Assembly: GCA_013373085.1 (NCBI GenBank)
Contig: JABXIM010000019.1
Coordinates: 1-45,159 of the forward strand
DNA: 45,159 nucleotides
Direction: 5' to 3'
From: Oceanospirillaceae bacterium
GTDB taxonomy: Bacteria > Pseudomonadota > Gammaproteobacteria > Pseudomonadales > Balneatricaceae
Notes under the pieces: model-generated
The model's input: the letters and a program-made list of their open reading frames with translations, nothing else
Database searches by the model: none
What the model was told of the DNA's origin: nothing
Shown: positions 8,843 through 18,088 of the stretch, in pieces
Numbering within the stretch: position 1 is the stretch's first letter
Layout: each line of letters starts with the position of its first letter
Program-made: the position numbers and the translations under genes

Positions 8843-8947
8843 AACTAAGCGACTTATCGGCGTAACTTAATCCCTACCCCAGCGCCGGGCGCCGCTCCCA
8901 GGTTGCCCGGTGGGCCGAAGCCAACACCGATAAGAGTCAAAGCCAAC

Positions 8948-9838
8948 ATGAACCAAGACGTCATCATCACCTGCGCCGTCACCGGCGCCGCCGATACCGC
9001 TGACCGCAGCCCCCATGTTCCGGTAACGCCGGAAGAGATCGCCAATGCCGCGATCGAAGCCTGGAACGCCGGCGCGGCGATCGCCCATATGCATGTACGC
9101 GATCCTGACACCAGGCAGTGCTCGCGCCGGCTCGACCTCTATGCCGAAGTCTGCGAGCGGCTGCGCGCCGCCGACTGCGACGTCATCATCAACCTGACCG
9201 CCGGCATGGGCGGCGACCTCTACATCGGCCCGGAGGAAAACCCCACCGCCTTCTGTCCGGAGACCGACCTGGTCGGCGGTCTCGAGCGGCTGGTGCATAT
9301 CGAGGAGCTGAAGCCTGAGATCTGCACCCTGGACTGCGGCTCGGTGAACTTCGGTGACAGCAACCTGGTGTACATCTCGACCCCGGACATGCTGCGCAAG
9401 GCCGCCGCTCGCATCAAGGCACTGGACGTTACCGTGGAGCTGGAAATCTTCGACACCGGCAACCTCTGGTTCGCGCTGCAAATGATGAAAGAAGGGCTGC
9501 TGGACGACAATGCCATGTTCCAGCTCTGCCAGGGCATCCCCTGGGGCACCCCGCCGGAACTGAGCCTGCTCAAGGGCATGGTCGACATGCTGCCGGCGAA
9601 CACCAACTGGACCGCCTTCGCACTGGGCCGTAATCAGTTGCCCTGGGCAGCCCAGTCGGCACTGCTCGGCGGCCATATCCGCGTCGGTCTGGAGGACAAC
9701 CTCTACCTCGACAAGGGCGTTTTCGCCACCAACGGCCAGCTGGTCGAGCGTGCCGTCAACATCGTCGAAAACATGGGCGCCCGGGTACTGACCCCGGCCG
9801 AAGCCCGCCAGAAACTGCGCCTGCGCGGCACCCAGTAA
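8948..9838 (+). CDS. cdhC: 3-dehydrocarnitine cleavage enzyme (BKACE/DUF849)
   Basis: 296 residues, a complete beta-keto acid cleavage enzyme. It uses acetyl-CoA to split 3-dehydrocarnitine into acetoacetate and betainyl-CoA. The zinc-binding HMHVRDP (His47 and His49) is present, as is the late [12 protein letters not shown] segment carrying the conserved glutamate. The ATG at 8948 follows an AAGAG-type site; the frame is open upstream to 8903 but without a better start. It lies 13 bases before cdhA and clearly forms an operon with it, between the regulator and the BCCT transporter. Confidence 0.92.
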   Translation: MNQDVIITCAVTGAADTADRSPHVPVTPEEIANAAIEAWNAGAAIAHMHVRDPDTRQCSRRLDLYAEVCERLRAADCDVIINLTAGMGGDLYIGPEENPTAFCPETDLVGGLERLVHIEELKPEICTLDCGSVNFGDSNLVYISTPDMLRKAAARIKALDVTVELEIFDTGNLWFALQMMKEGLLDDNAMFQLCQGIPWGTPPELSLLKGMVDMLPANTNWTAFALGRNQLPWAAQSALLGGHIRVGLEDNLYLDKGVFATNGQLVERAVNIVENMGARVLTPAEARQKLRLRGTQ

Positions 9839-9851
9839 GAGGATATCGAAA

Positions 9852-10820
9852 ATGGCACGTCCCAATCCGACTGAAGTTAAGAAAGCCGGCGTCCTCGGTA
9901 CCGGCGTGATCGGCGGCGCCTGGGCGCTGCATTTCCTGCGCATGGGCATGGACGTCGTGGCCTACGACCCGGGTCCGAATGCCCGCGAAAAACTGCTGGC
10001 GATGGTCGACCATATATGGCCGACGATGGTCAAGCTGGGACTGCGCGAAGGTGCCAGTCCGCAGCGCCTGACCTTCGCCGACAGCCTCGATGAGCTGGCC
10101 AACAGCGTCGAGGTGATCCAGGAAAGCACGCCGGAGAACCTCGACGCCAAGCGGGCGCTGTTCGCCGAGCTCGACCGCGTCGCGCCGCCCGAGGTGGTGA
10201 TCATCTCCAGCACCTCCGGCTTCGCGATGAGCGATATGGCCGCCCAGCTCGAGCTGCACCCCGAGCGTTTCGTCGTCGGTCATCCGTTCAACCCCCCCTA
10301 CCTGGTGCCGTTCTGCGAGGTCTGCGGTGGCGAGCGCACCCGCCAGGAGATCGTCGACTGGACCGCCGCCTTCTACGAGGCGATCGAGAAACAGGTCGCC
10401 AAGATGGACCGGGAGCTGCCGGGCTTTATCGGCAACCGCCTGCAGGAAGCCTTGTGGCGCGAAGCGCTGCACATGGTCGCCAACCAGGAGTGCTCGGTCG
10501 AGGACATCGACAAGGCGATCGCCTACGGGCCGGGGCTGCGCTGGGCCATCATGGGCCACTGCCTGACCTATCACCTGGGCGGCGGTCAGGGCGGCATGGC
10601 GCACCTGCTCGATCATTTCGAGGAGTCGCTGAAGGAGCCCTGGACCCGCCTCGAAGCCCCCGAGCTGACGCAGCAGCTCAAGGACGACATGGTCGCCGGC
10701 TGCCTGAGCCAGGCCAACGGCGCGACCATCAACGACCTGATCCGCGAGCGCGACGACTGTCTGATCCGCATCATGCAGACGCTGAAGGAATATCGCGACG
10801 AGCACGGTATCAAGCGCTGA
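9852..10820 (+). CDS. cdhA: L-carnitine dehydrogenase
   Basis: 322 residues, the usual length for the unfused enzyme. It oxidises L-carnitine to 3-dehydrocarnitine with NAD+. The N-terminal Rossmann motif is GVLGTGVIGGAWALHF followed by the NAD-discriminating VVAYDPG. The 3-hydroxyacyl-CoA-dehydrogenase-like core has VVGHPFNPPYLVPFCEV, with the catalytic His, and PGFIGNRLQEALWREALHMV. GAGGAT lies about ten bases ahead of the ATG. In some bacteria this enzyme is fused to the thioesterase; here the thioesterase is the separate cdhB. Confidence 0.94.
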   Translation: MARPNPTEVKKAGVLGTGVIGGAWALHFLRMGMDVVAYDPGPNAREKLLAMVDHIWPTMVKLGLREGASPQRLTFADSLDELANSVEVIQESTPENLDAKRALFAELDRVAPPEVVIISSTSGFAMSDMAAQLELHPERFVVGHPFNPPYLVPFCEVCGGERTRQEIVDWTAAFYEAIEKQVAKMDRELPGFIGNRLQEALWREALHMVANQECSVEDIDKAIAYGPGLRWAIMGHCLTYHLGGGQGGMAHLLDHFEESLKEPWTRLEAPELTQQLKDDMVAGCLSQANGATINDLIRERDDCLIRIMQTLKEYRDEHGIKR

Positions 10821-10950
10821 GAAACCGGCAGACATGCAGTGGGGTCCGCCCGGCAGGCGGACCTCCCAAAACATTCACCTGGAAAGGGGTCTGGCTTATC
10901 AAGTATCCGCAATGCCCGATTTATTCTTCTGACAACCGGAGATCGCAACA

Positions 10951-12606
10951 ATGTCGTTAAAACAACAACAAGGTGACACTGGCGTTTTCAGGGCCGACAG
11001 CCTGGCCCGGCATGGTCTGTTCAAGGACATGCACAAGGGCATGACCGTCGCCGGTGCGCTGCTGGTACTGGCCTTCGTGCTCTTCACCGGCTTCAATACC
11101 GACCTGGCCAGCACCCTGTTCGGCACCGCCCGCAGCTGGATCGAGTCCACCTTCGGCTGGTACTACATGGTCACCGTGGTCTTTCTGATCGCCATCTGCG
11201 GCTACATCGTCTTCAGCGGCCACGGGCGCATTCGGCTCGGCGACGATGACAGCCGGCCCGAGTTCAGCAATTTCGCCTGGTTCTCGATGCTGTTCTCGGC
11301 CGGTATCGGTATCGGCATCCTGTTTTTCGGTGTCGCCGAGCCGATCTTCTATCTCGACAACAGCGGCGCCTTCGGTTACCCCAACAACCCCTATGCCGAT
11401 ATGGCCGGCGCCACCGCAATCGGCCATGACCGCGCCGTCGATGCGCTGCGCGTCACCTTCTTCCACTGGGGCTTCCATGGCTGGGCGGTCTATGTGATCG
11501 TCGGTCTGGCACTGGCCTATTTCGCCTACCGCAAAAAGCTGCCGCTGGCGCTGCGCTCCACCCTCTATCCCTTTATCGGCGACCGCATCTACGGTCCCAT
11601 CGGCCATGTCGTCGACCTGCTGGGCGTCGTGGGCTGCGTCTTCGGCGTCGCCACCTCGCTCGGCCTCGGCGTCAGCCAGATGTCGGTCGGTCTCGAGCGG
11701 CTGATCGGCGTCGATCCGGGCCTCAATACCCAGCTCGTGCTGATCGCCCTGATTTCGGTGATCTCGATCCTGTCGGCGGTTTCGGGCGTTCAGCGCGGTA
11801 TCAAGATAATCTCCGAATGGAACATCATCGTCTCGGTACTGGTCATCGGTTACCTCCTGCTCGGCGGGCCGACCACCTGGCTGCTGAGCCTCTTCGCCGA
11901 GTCCCTGGGCGACTACCTGGCCAACTTCGTGCAGATGGGCCTCTGGTTCCCCGAAGAAGAGGGCCCGGCCAGCTGGCAGAACGGCTGGACCGTGTTCTAC
12001 TGGGGCTGGTGGCTGGCCTGGGCGCCCTTCGTCGGCCTGTTCATCGCCCGTATCTCCCGCGGCCGCACCCTGCGCGAGTTCGTCCTCGGCGTGCTGCTGG
12101 TGCCGACCCTGGTGATCTTCGTCTGGCTGGGCATCTTCGGCGGCACCGCCCTGTTCCAGGAACTTAATGCGCCAGGCGGTCCCGGCACTGCCGGCATCAT
12201 CGAGCTGGTCAACGCCTGGAACCTGCCCGCGGCGCTGTTCGCCAGCGCCGACGGCATCGCCGGTACCGGCACCCTGGGCTGGATCCTTTCGGCGCTGATG
12301 GTGTTCCTGCTGATGAGCTGGTTCGTCACCTCGTCCGATTCCAGCACCCTGGTGCTGACCACCATACTGTCGCTGGGCAATGACGAACCGCCGCAGATCT
12401 TCCGCGTGTTCTGGGGTCTGGTGATTGGCCTGGTCGCCGCCGTGCTGCTGCTCGCCGGCGGACTCAGTGCACTGCAGACTGCCCTGATGGCCGCGGCCCT
12501 GCCGCTGAGCCTGGTGATCCTGGCGATGACCTTCGGTGTGCTGAAGTCACTGTGGCAGGAGTCCGGCATGATCGGCGCCTTGGCTCCCAGCGTCCAGCGC
12601 GACTGA
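10951..12606 (+). CDS. BCCT-family carnitine/betaine transporter
   Basis: 551 residues with about twelve membrane helices, an inner-membrane betaine/carnitine/choline transporter. Family signatures visible are GIGIGILFFGVAEPIFYL (glycine-rich TM3), FFHWGFHGWAVYVIVG, and the BCCT motif WGWWLAWAPFVGLFIARISRGRT. It starts after a CCGGAGA site, 130 bases behind cdhA, so it is probably co-transcribed with or co-regulated by the carnitine operon. Pseudomonas uses an ABC system with CaiX for the same task, so a BCCT carrier here is a different solution. The substrate (carnitine, gamma-butyrobetaine or betaine) is inferred from context. Confidence 0.92.
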   Translation: MSLKQQQGDTGVFRADSLARHGLFKDMHKGMTVAGALLVLAFVLFTGFNTDLASTLFGTARSWIESTFGWYYMVTVVFLIAICGYIVFSGHGRIRLGDDDSRPEFSNFAWFSMLFSAGIGIGILFFGVAEPIFYLDNSGAFGYPNNPYADMAGATAIGHDRAVDALRVTFFHWGFHGWAVYVIVGLALAYFAYRKKLPLALRSTLYPFIGDRIYGPIGHVVDLLGVVGCVFGVATSLGLGVSQMSVGLERLIGVDPGLNTQLVLIALISVISILSAVSGVQRGIKIISEWNIIVSVLVIGYLLLGGPTTWLLSLFAESLGDYLANFVQMGLWFPEEEGPASWQNGWTVFYWGWWLAWAPFVGLFIARISRGRTLREFVLGVLLVPTLVIFVWLGIFGGTALFQELNAPGGPGTAGIIELVNAWNLPAALFASADGIAGTGTLGWILSALMVFLLMSWFVTSSDSSTLVLTTILSLGNDEPPQIFRVFWGLVIGLVAAVLLLAGGLSALQTALMAAALPLSLVILAMTFGVLKSLWQESGMIGALAPSVQRD

Positions 12607-12624
12607 GGCGGGCAGACGCCCAGT

Positions 12625-12653
12625 GCGGGGCTTCGGCCCCGCTTTGCTGTTTC
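12625..12653 (+). terminator. Rho-independent terminator after the BCCT gene
   Basis: GCGGGGC-TTCG-GCCCCGC forms a perfect 7-bp stem with a UUCG tetraloop, followed by TTTGCTGTTT. It sits 19 bases after the BCCT stop and ahead of the second GlxA-type regulator. Confidence 0.75.
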
Positions 12654-12673
12654 CACCCCAGGGGATATCGACC

Positions 12674-13660
12674 ATGGCTGCCTGCTCCGCCTCGCCGTTA
12701 ATCCCCGACGATGACGGCGTGGTGACGCTTTCGTTTTTGTTGCTGCCGGACTACGGCATGGTCTCGTTGATGTCGGCGATCGAGCCGCTGCGTATTGCCA
12801 ACCGGCTGGCAGGAAGAGCGCTATATCGCTGGCAATGCCTGAGCGAGGACGGCCAGGCGGTAGTGGCCAGCAACGGAATGGTACTGCAGGATCATCTCCC
12901 CCTCTGCAGCAGTCCGGCACCGCGCAACCTGTTCGTTAACGCCAGCTTCCACCCGGAGCGCCACTCCGCCCCCGATATGCTGAACTGGCTGCGCCTGCTG
13001 CGCCGGCGCGGCAGCCTGCTCGGCGCCCTGGACACCGGCTGCTATCCGCTGGCGCGGGCGGGCCTGCTCAAGGGGTACCAGGTCACGATGCACTGGGAAG
13101 CGGCGCCGGCATTTCAGGCGCTCTATCCCGATGTGCCGGTCAGCCCGGAACTCTACGAGATCGACCGGGGACTCATCACCTGCGCCGGAGGCGCGGCCGC
13201 CACCGACCTGATGCTGCACCTGATCGGACAGCACGCCGGCCCGGACCTCTGCGCCCGGATCTGCGACCAGACGATACGCAGCGCTGCCCGACCGCCATCG
13301 GAGCGCCAGTGCCAGAGCCTGGCACAGCGACACCGGATCCACCATCCGCGTTTGCGCCGGGTACTGGATCTGATGGAGCAACACCTCGATATGCCGCTGG
13401 CGCCCGAAACGCTGGCCCAGCGCGCCCATATCTCCCTGCGTCAGCTCGAGCGCCTGTGCCAGCGTTACCTCAATGCCTCACCGTCACAGTATTACCTCGG
13501 CCTGCGGCTGGAGCGCGCCCGGCAGTTGCTGCGTGAGTCGGACCTCAGCATTGCCTCTGTCGCCAGCGCCTGCGGCTTCAGCACCGCCTCTCATTTCTGC
13601 CACTGCTATCGGCGCCGTTTCGGCCTCACGCCGGGCGCTCAACGCCGCGAAGCCGCCTGA
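12674..13660 (+). CDS. GlxA-type AraC regulator (second in the cluster)
   Basis: 328 residues with the same layout as cdhR. An N-terminal DJ-1/PfpI-like sensing domain (LSFLLLPDYGMVSLMSAIEP) is followed by an AraC DNA-binding region (APETLAQRAHISLRQLERLC and IASVASACGFSTASHFCHCY). The ATG at 12674 follows AGGGGAT, and its own terminator-separated position suggests independent transcription. Relatives include GbdR, SouR and CdhR, which respond to betaine, sarcosine and carnitine. Given the convergent gamma-butyrobetaine dioxygenase, it may sense gamma-butyrobetaine or glycine betaine; the ligand is not readable from the sequence. Confidence 0.88.
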   Translation: MAACSASPLIPDDDGVVTLSFLLLPDYGMVSLMSAIEPLRIANRLAGRALYRWQCLSEDGQAVVASNGMVLQDHLPLCSSPAPRNLFVNASFHPERHSAPDMLNWLRLLRRRGSLLGALDTGCYPLARAGLLKGYQVTMHWEAAPAFQALYPDVPVSPELYEIDRGLITCAGGAAATDLMLHLIGQHAGPDLCARICDQTIRSAARPPSERQCQSLAQRHRIHHPRLRRVLDLMEQHLDMPLAPETLAQRAHISLRQLERLCQRYLNASPSQYYLGLRLERARQLLRESDLSIASVASACGFSTASHFCHCYRRRFGLTPGAQRREAA

Positions 13661-13757
13661 CCCGTCGGTCGGGTGCCGGGCGGCAGAACGAAACCCAATG
13701 GCAAAGGCGGGGCGTAATCGCTTGTGCAGGATTTCGCCCCTCCGTGCGTTCCCCGAC

Positions 13758-14936
13758 CTACAGCGTCCGCTCCAGCACGCGGATGCGCGACAGCAGTTCG
13801 TCGCGATCGACGTAGCAGCCCTGCAGGTGCCGATGCCCCTGCTTGAGGCTGAAAGCGCGACGCGCGTGCAGCACACGGCGATTGTCGAACACCAGCAGGT
13901 CGCCGGGGTTGAGTCGGTACTCGAACTGGAAACGCGGCTCCCGGGTCAGCGTGATAAAGGTGCGGTAGGCTCTGTAATGACGCACCACCTCCTGTCCCGG
14001 CAGGTCGAGCGGACCACGCAGGAAGTTGGCCAGCCGCACCTCCACTACCGTCCCCTCGTCATTCAGCAGCAGCGCCGGCGCCCGGTAGCGATAGTCGCTG
14101 TCTCGATCCTTGTTGTAGAACGCCATTGGCAGGCTCGAAAGCGCTTCGAACTCGTCCGGATAGTGCGCACGCATGTGCTCGGCGATACAAAAGCCGTCAA
14201 CCAGTATCGACTCGCCGCCGGCGGCGTCGTTCTGCAGGCAATGGAGAAACTGCAGCCCGGGCTGCAACTCCCGCGTCGGCAGATCGGTGTGCAGCGGCAG
14301 GCGCAGGTTGGTATAGGCCGCGGTATTGGCGTCCGGCTTCGAGCGCACATCGAACAGGGTGCCGAAGTTGGTTTCGCGGATGAAGGAAATGCGGTTGGCA
14401 ATCTGGATCAGGGTGCCGGGCGTCGTGGGGCAGTCACGAATCAGCGCAATACCGCTGTCACGCAGACGCCGCAGCCAGTGCAACAGCTGAACATCATCCT
14501 GCATGACCCCTTCGCAGCCGAATTTCGGCAAGTCCCTGGCAATGCGCTCCCGGTCCCAGACCTGCGGCTGCAGACGGCGTTCCGAGCGCGCCGTCTCGCT
14601 GTAACAATGCGCCCGCAGCCAGCCGGGATGAAAGCGGCTGGCGTGATCATCGCAGTCCCAGCGGATCTCGAGATAACCGTCAACCAGTTGCGCCTGCAGC
14701 GGGCGTATATCCAGCGGCACGTCGCAGATTTCGAACAGCTGCTCGCGGGTCAGGGACGACACGCAGCCCGTGCAGGGGCAGTTGTCCCGCAGCCAGAGGT
14801 AGTGGTATTCGCTCTCGTGACCATCCTGCCACCCGATTTTCAGGGAGACGGGGCCTGTCTCGAGCCGGACAGGCAACTGCTTCACCGGATAGTGACTATA
14901 GCCGGCTATCTCGAAACTTTCGGTCTGTGCATTCAT
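13758..14936 (-). CDS. Gamma-butyrobetaine dioxygenase
   Basis: 392 residues, a 2-oxoglutarate/Fe(II) oxygenase that hydroxylates gamma-butyrobetaine to L-carnitine. The N-terminal zinc-type domain shows WLRDNCPCTGCVSS. The TauD/TfdA-like core has the iron-binding LPLHTDLPTRE (HxD) and a distal His in RRVLHARRAF with the conserved downstream arginines. The start has GGAG eight bases ahead. It sits at the edge of the carnitine genes and supplies their substrate. A MITE-like element ends about 45 bases upstream of its ATG and may affect its promoter. Trimethyllysine dioxygenase is a possible relative, but no lysine-route partner genes are here. Confidence 0.9.
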   Translation of the reverse strand: MNAQTESFEIAGYSHYPVKQLPVRLETGPVSLKIGWQDGHESEYHYLWLRDNCPCTGCVSSLTREQLFEICDVPLDIRPLQAQLVDGYLEIRWDCDDHASRFHPGWLRAHCYSETARSERRLQPQVWDRERIARDLPKFGCEGVMQDDVQLLHWLRRLRDSGIALIRDCPTTPGTLIQIANRISFIRETNFGTLFDVRSKPDANTAAYTNLRLPLHTDLPTRELQPGLQFLHCLQNDAAGGESILVDGFCIAEHMRAHYPDEFEALSSLPMAFYNKDRDSDYRYRAPALLLNDEGTVVEVRLANFLRGPLDLPGQEVVRHYRAYRTFITLTREPRFQFEYRLNPGDLLVFDNRRVLHARRAFSLKQGHRHLQGCYVDRDELLSRIRVLERTL

Positions 14937-14980
14937 CGCGCGGGGACTCCGTTGCATCACTGCCTGCATGGCAGTGTCTT

Positions 14981-15158
14981 AGGGAACCTATGAACAAGTC
15001 CCAGTTGTGCTCTGCGGGCCCAGAGGCGTGCAGCTGCTAGGCGCAGTGCGCAGACAATACCCTGAAGGGCACTTTGGCCTTAGTCCTTATCAAGCACTGC
15101 AACAACGCAGATGCATGCCTCAGGGCCCGCCCTTTGGGGCTTATTCATAGGTTCCTTA
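14981..15158. mobile_element. MITE-like element, 22-bp inverted ends
   Basis: AGGGAACCTATGAACAAGTCCC (14981-15002) and GGGGCTTATTCATAGGTTCCTT (15137-15158) are inverted copies matching at 19 of 22 positions. TTA occurs at both outer edges (CTTAGGGAACC and GGTTCCTTAGC), compatible with a short target duplication. The roughly 175-bp interior has no gene. It lies directly upstream of the gamma-butyrobetaine dioxygenase and probably derives from an insertion sequence by internal deletion. Confidence 0.65.
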
Positions 15159-15279
15159 GCGATGTTAGGCCCCCGACGTGCGAAATGAATTGCCCCGGGT
15201 CGCCGGTTTTTGTCACCGCTGCGCCATCCCTCAGCCCGCCCCGAGCCGCGCCCCGGGACGGCGGCATCAGCCCCGCATT

Positions 15280-16314
15280 TCAGGCACCGTGCCCGCCAAC
15301 TTCCAGCCGGCGCCCTTCCCGGCTGCTGCGCATCGCCAGCTCGATCAGGCGGATGCCCAACAGCGCCTCCGCAGGGCTTACCGGCAGCGGGCCGCCGTGC
15401 TCGAGCGCCTCAACCAGCGCACGGTAGAACTGGCGGTAATCGCCGGGCTGCGTCGCCACCGTTTCGCAGCTGTCCACGGTGTGCAGCTGACCGTACTGCG
15501 CCGCAGGTTCCGCGCCCCAGTCCGCGCCCTCGGGCGCTTGCCCCGCCCGCAGCGCGTCCTCCTGGGGATCGAGGCCGTACTTGCAGTAACTCGCCCGCGT
15601 GCCCTGGGCCATGAAGCGCAGCGTCGGCGAGGCGCAGAACGGACTCGAGTGCAGCACCACCTCGCGCTGCGGATAATGCAGCATCAGGTGGAAGAAGTCG
15701 GTCGATTCCGCACCCTCTCGCAATTCGCGGCAGCGGGCGCTGATCGACTGCGGTGTCCCGAACAGCGCCAGCGCCTGGTCGATCAGGTGCGGGCCGAGGT
15801 CGAACAGAATACCGCTGCCCACCCCTGCCTGCTCACGCCAGCGTGCCCGGGGCTCGGGCCGGAAGCGATCGAAATGGGATTCGAAGTAGCGCACCTCTCC
15901 GAGGCGCCCGTCCCGGATCAACTGCTGCAGCGTCAGGAAGTCGCCGTCGAAGCGGCGGTTGTGGTAGACCGCCAGCGTACGCTGGCGACTGGCGGCGAGC
16001 TCGATCAGCGCCTCGCCTTCGTCCGACGAGACTGCGAAAGGCTTTTCCACCAGCACATGCCTGCCGGCTTCCAGTGCCCGTCGCGCCAGGTTGTAATGAC
16101 TGTCGTTGGGCGAGGTGATGACGACAAGCTCAGCATCGCTGCCGTCGATCAGTGAAACGCCGTCACGGAAAAGCTCCAGATGCGGATAGTCCTGCCGCAG
16201 CTCGGGCTGGCGACTGCTGATGGCCACCAGCTCGAGTTCCGGCACCTGCAGGATAAAGGGCAGGTGAAACACCCGGGCCGACAGCCCGTAGCCAATTACG
16301 GCGGTTTTGATCAT
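15280..16314 (-). CDS. Gfo/Idh/MocA-family oxidoreductase
   Basis: 344 residues. The N-terminal NAD(P)-binding domain begins IKTAVIGYGLSARVFHLPF and carries VLVEKPFAVSSDE, the family's EKP motif with the catalytic lysine. The C-terminal domain includes FDLGPHLIDQALALFG with the usual conserved GPHLID. The closest functional types are YdgJ/YhhX-like dehydrogenases acting on sugars or inositol-like polyols. No sugar genes flank it, so the substrate is open. It follows the MITE and precedes (in transcription order) no obvious partner. Confidence 0.9.
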   Translation of the reverse strand: MIKTAVIGYGLSARVFHLPFILQVPELELVAISSRQPELRQDYPHLELFRDGVSLIDGSDAELVVITSPNDSHYNLARRALEAGRHVLVEKPFAVSSDEGEALIELAASRQRTLAVYHNRRFDGDFLTLQQLIRDGRLGEVRYFESHFDRFRPEPRARWREQAGVGSGILFDLGPHLIDQALALFGTPQSISARCRELREGAESTDFFHLMLHYPQREVVLHSSPFCASPTLRFMAQGTRASYCKYGLDPQEDALRAGQAPEGADWGAEPAAQYGQLHTVDSCETVATQPGDYRQFYRALVEALEHGGPLPVSPAEALLGIRLIELAMRSSREGRRLEVGGHGA

Positions 16315-16393
16315 CGGACGTCCTTGCAGTCTGAGGGTACCGCAGAATTAAGGTCTCGGGCGGCATGCCCGGACCGTAATTCAGCATTGCACC

Positions 16394-17143
16394 CTATTCC
16401 GCAACGCCGATCAATTCCAGGTCGTCATCCACGACCAGTCCGACACCCGGGCAATAGATCTTGATCGACTCCTCGTGCTTGTCGAGTGGTGTTGTTTCGG
16501 TGACTTCGACACAGTTCGACAAGCCGTTTGCGAGTCCCTCAACCTCCAGATCCAGCTCGATGCCCATCGCGGTATGCTCGGCCCGATCGAGCGCAATGTC
16601 CGGCGCAACCTCCTGGTAATAGCGGGCCCCCAGCAGAAAGGCACCGCCAGGCATGACAATGCCGGGCATGGCGTCATCTTCGCCCACGCGCCAGGCACCG
16701 GGGCCATCGGCTCCGCCCATTTCGCCGCCCATGCCATCGGGCACCCAGACGTCCTCACCGAAGTAGTAGACGTCGCCACTGTGCTGGCAGACGGCAAAGA
16801 AGTTCCGCGAGCGTTCGGCGAAGTCCCCGTCGGCCGTTTCGTACTCCTCAACCACCCGAGTGGTTATCATCTGTCCATCCAGCAGGATGTCCTCGGTATC
16901 GCCGGTTACAGTGATCGTCAGCTCCTCCAGTTCGTCGCAATCACCCTCGTCCAGACAAGCACTGTTGTCATAAGAAAGTACCCGCCCTGGCTCCAGAATG
17001 AAGTAGCTGTTGCCGCCTACGTTGACAAAGCTGCAGCCGTCGAGCGGAAAACTGTCGGTAAAGTCGCGTTTATCCTTGGCGGATAGAGAAAAAGGCAGCA
17101 GTGCCAACATCAGAGCGCCAAGTACAAGTATTTTGCTTTTCAT
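16394..17143 (-). CDS. Secreted acidic protein of unknown function
   Basis: About 249 residues. A clear signal peptide (MKSKILVLGALMLALLPFSLSA) leads to a very acidic mature chain with six cysteines, several Gly/Met-rich stretches (DGMGGEMGGADGPG, AMPGIVMPGG) and Asp/Glu clusters (LDEGDCDELEELT, VVDDDLELIG). The cysteines suggest disulfides and therefore a periplasmic or surface location. I recognise no family. The ATG at 17143 was chosen because the signal peptide begins there; GAGAGGG lies about nine bases ahead. Confidence 0.75.
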   Translation of the reverse strand: MKSKILVLGALMLALLPFSLSAKDKRDFTDSFPLDGCSFVNVGGNSYFILEPGRVLSYDNSACLDEGDCDELEELTITVTGDTEDILLDGQMITTRVVEEYETADGDFAERSRNFFAVCQHSGDVYYFGEDVWVPDGMGGEMGGADGPGAWRVGEDDAMPGIVMPGGAFLLGARYYQEVAPDIALDRAEHTAMGIELDLEVEGLANGLSNCVEVTETTPLDKHEESIKIYCPGVGLVVDDDLELIGVAE

Positions 17144-17397
17144 TGATCTGCACCCTCTCACGGGACGGCATAAGCCACCCTGAACTGCATCAGAAAGGCT
17201 GCCTGTATGAAATGCGTCGGAATCAGGAACGGCAGCATCCTTTCAATCCCCATTGTCGGCTGGCAGACAGCCGCCCGGAATTGCCGGCCCCGAGGGCCGG
17301 TTTCCCTTATTAAACCCATAGGCGTTGAATCAGGGTGAATCCAGGTAAAGACCGGCACGATAGCGATTTTTCCTAGACGAATCGTATCTATCCTTAT

Positions 17398-17610
17398 TCA
17401 GTAAATCGCAGGGATAGCGGACCAAGCGCCATCGCGGTTGCGTTCCCGTCTGAGCCGCAGATAGACCCCAAGTCCCGCCAGCATCGCCACCGCCGCCAGC
17501 AGCATCCAGACCGCATGCATCAACGCGTTGCCGCCACGCCGGCGCCGAGCAGGGATTAGAACATCATGCAGCAACGCCTGGGCATTCAGGCCGGTCATCA
17601 TCGATTCCAT
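17398..17610 (-). CDS. Possible small single-span membrane protein
   Basis: About 70 residues from the ATG at 17610; the frame is also open from a TTG at 17652. A soluble head with MESMMTGLNAQALLHDVL and a basic RRRRGG leads to one clear membrane helix (AVWMLLAAVAMLAGLGVYL) and a basic tail LRLRRERNRDG. Third-position GC is high, as in neighbouring genes. There is no family match I can name and no good ribosome-binding site, so it may not be expressed. 17162-17397 upstream of the secreted protein holds no gene that I can support. Confidence 0.35.
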   Translation of the reverse strand: MESMMTGLNAQALLHDVLIPARRRRGGNALMHAVWMLLAAVAMLAGLGVYLRLRRERNRDGAWSAIPAIY

Positions 17611-17791
17611 CAAGCTGTTGATGGTCTGTTCGTACTGATGATACTGCTGCAACAGCTGAATATGGTTGGACTTACACCAGGGACGGTAGCTCCGGCTCGA
17701 TGGCCAATCCCCCCAACGCTAACCAAACGATATGTAATCTTCTACTTTGATGGAATACCGCGGCACTTTTATATAAAAAATGCGAGATTTT

Positions 17792-17818
17792 CGCAGGCTG
17801 GATGAAAAGCAGCCTACG
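17792..17818. repeat. Imperfect hairpin beside the IS element
   Basis: CGCAGGCTG (17792-17800) and CAGCCTACG (17810-17818) pair at 8 of 9 positions, with ATTTTGT after the hairpin on the plus strand. It lies 17 bases outside the IS left end. It could be the original terminator of the minus-strand membrane protein gene now on the far side of the insertion. Confidence 0.35.
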
Positions 17819-17860
17819 ATTTTGTAGTGCATGGCCTAGGGAAATGGGATGGGCTCCCCC

Positions 17861-18088
17861 GGTATTGCAAGAGATTGGCTGTCGGCATGTGAGGTTTAAC
17901 TGCTTGCTTGTATCCGGTCTCCTGATGGATCGCTTTTCTCGACCCGGACCCTGATGGTGATCCGCCCGCCAGCTCCTCATTTCCTTACCGATCTCGAAGA
18001 CCCGCTGTGAACCCAGGTTTTGCTGACGTCGGTCCAACCTGTCATGCCATCACATCCACTCTCTCGCAATCACTTAACCCCGGTATTG
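17861..18088 (-). ncRNA. Candidate IS1111-type guide (bridge/seek) RNA region
   Basis: This non-coding end of the element follows the transposase stop. In IS110-family elements a structured RNA from the long non-coding end pairs with target and donor DNA to direct insertion. A stem CAGGTT/AACCTG (18014-18019 and 18036-18041) encloses a 16-base loop, compatible with a guide loop. I cannot define RNA ends or guide bases by eye. Confidence 0.45.

Noticed and set aside
17158..17358. 66-residue minus-strand frame upstream of the secreted protein
   Set aside because: No recognisable features and poor start context.
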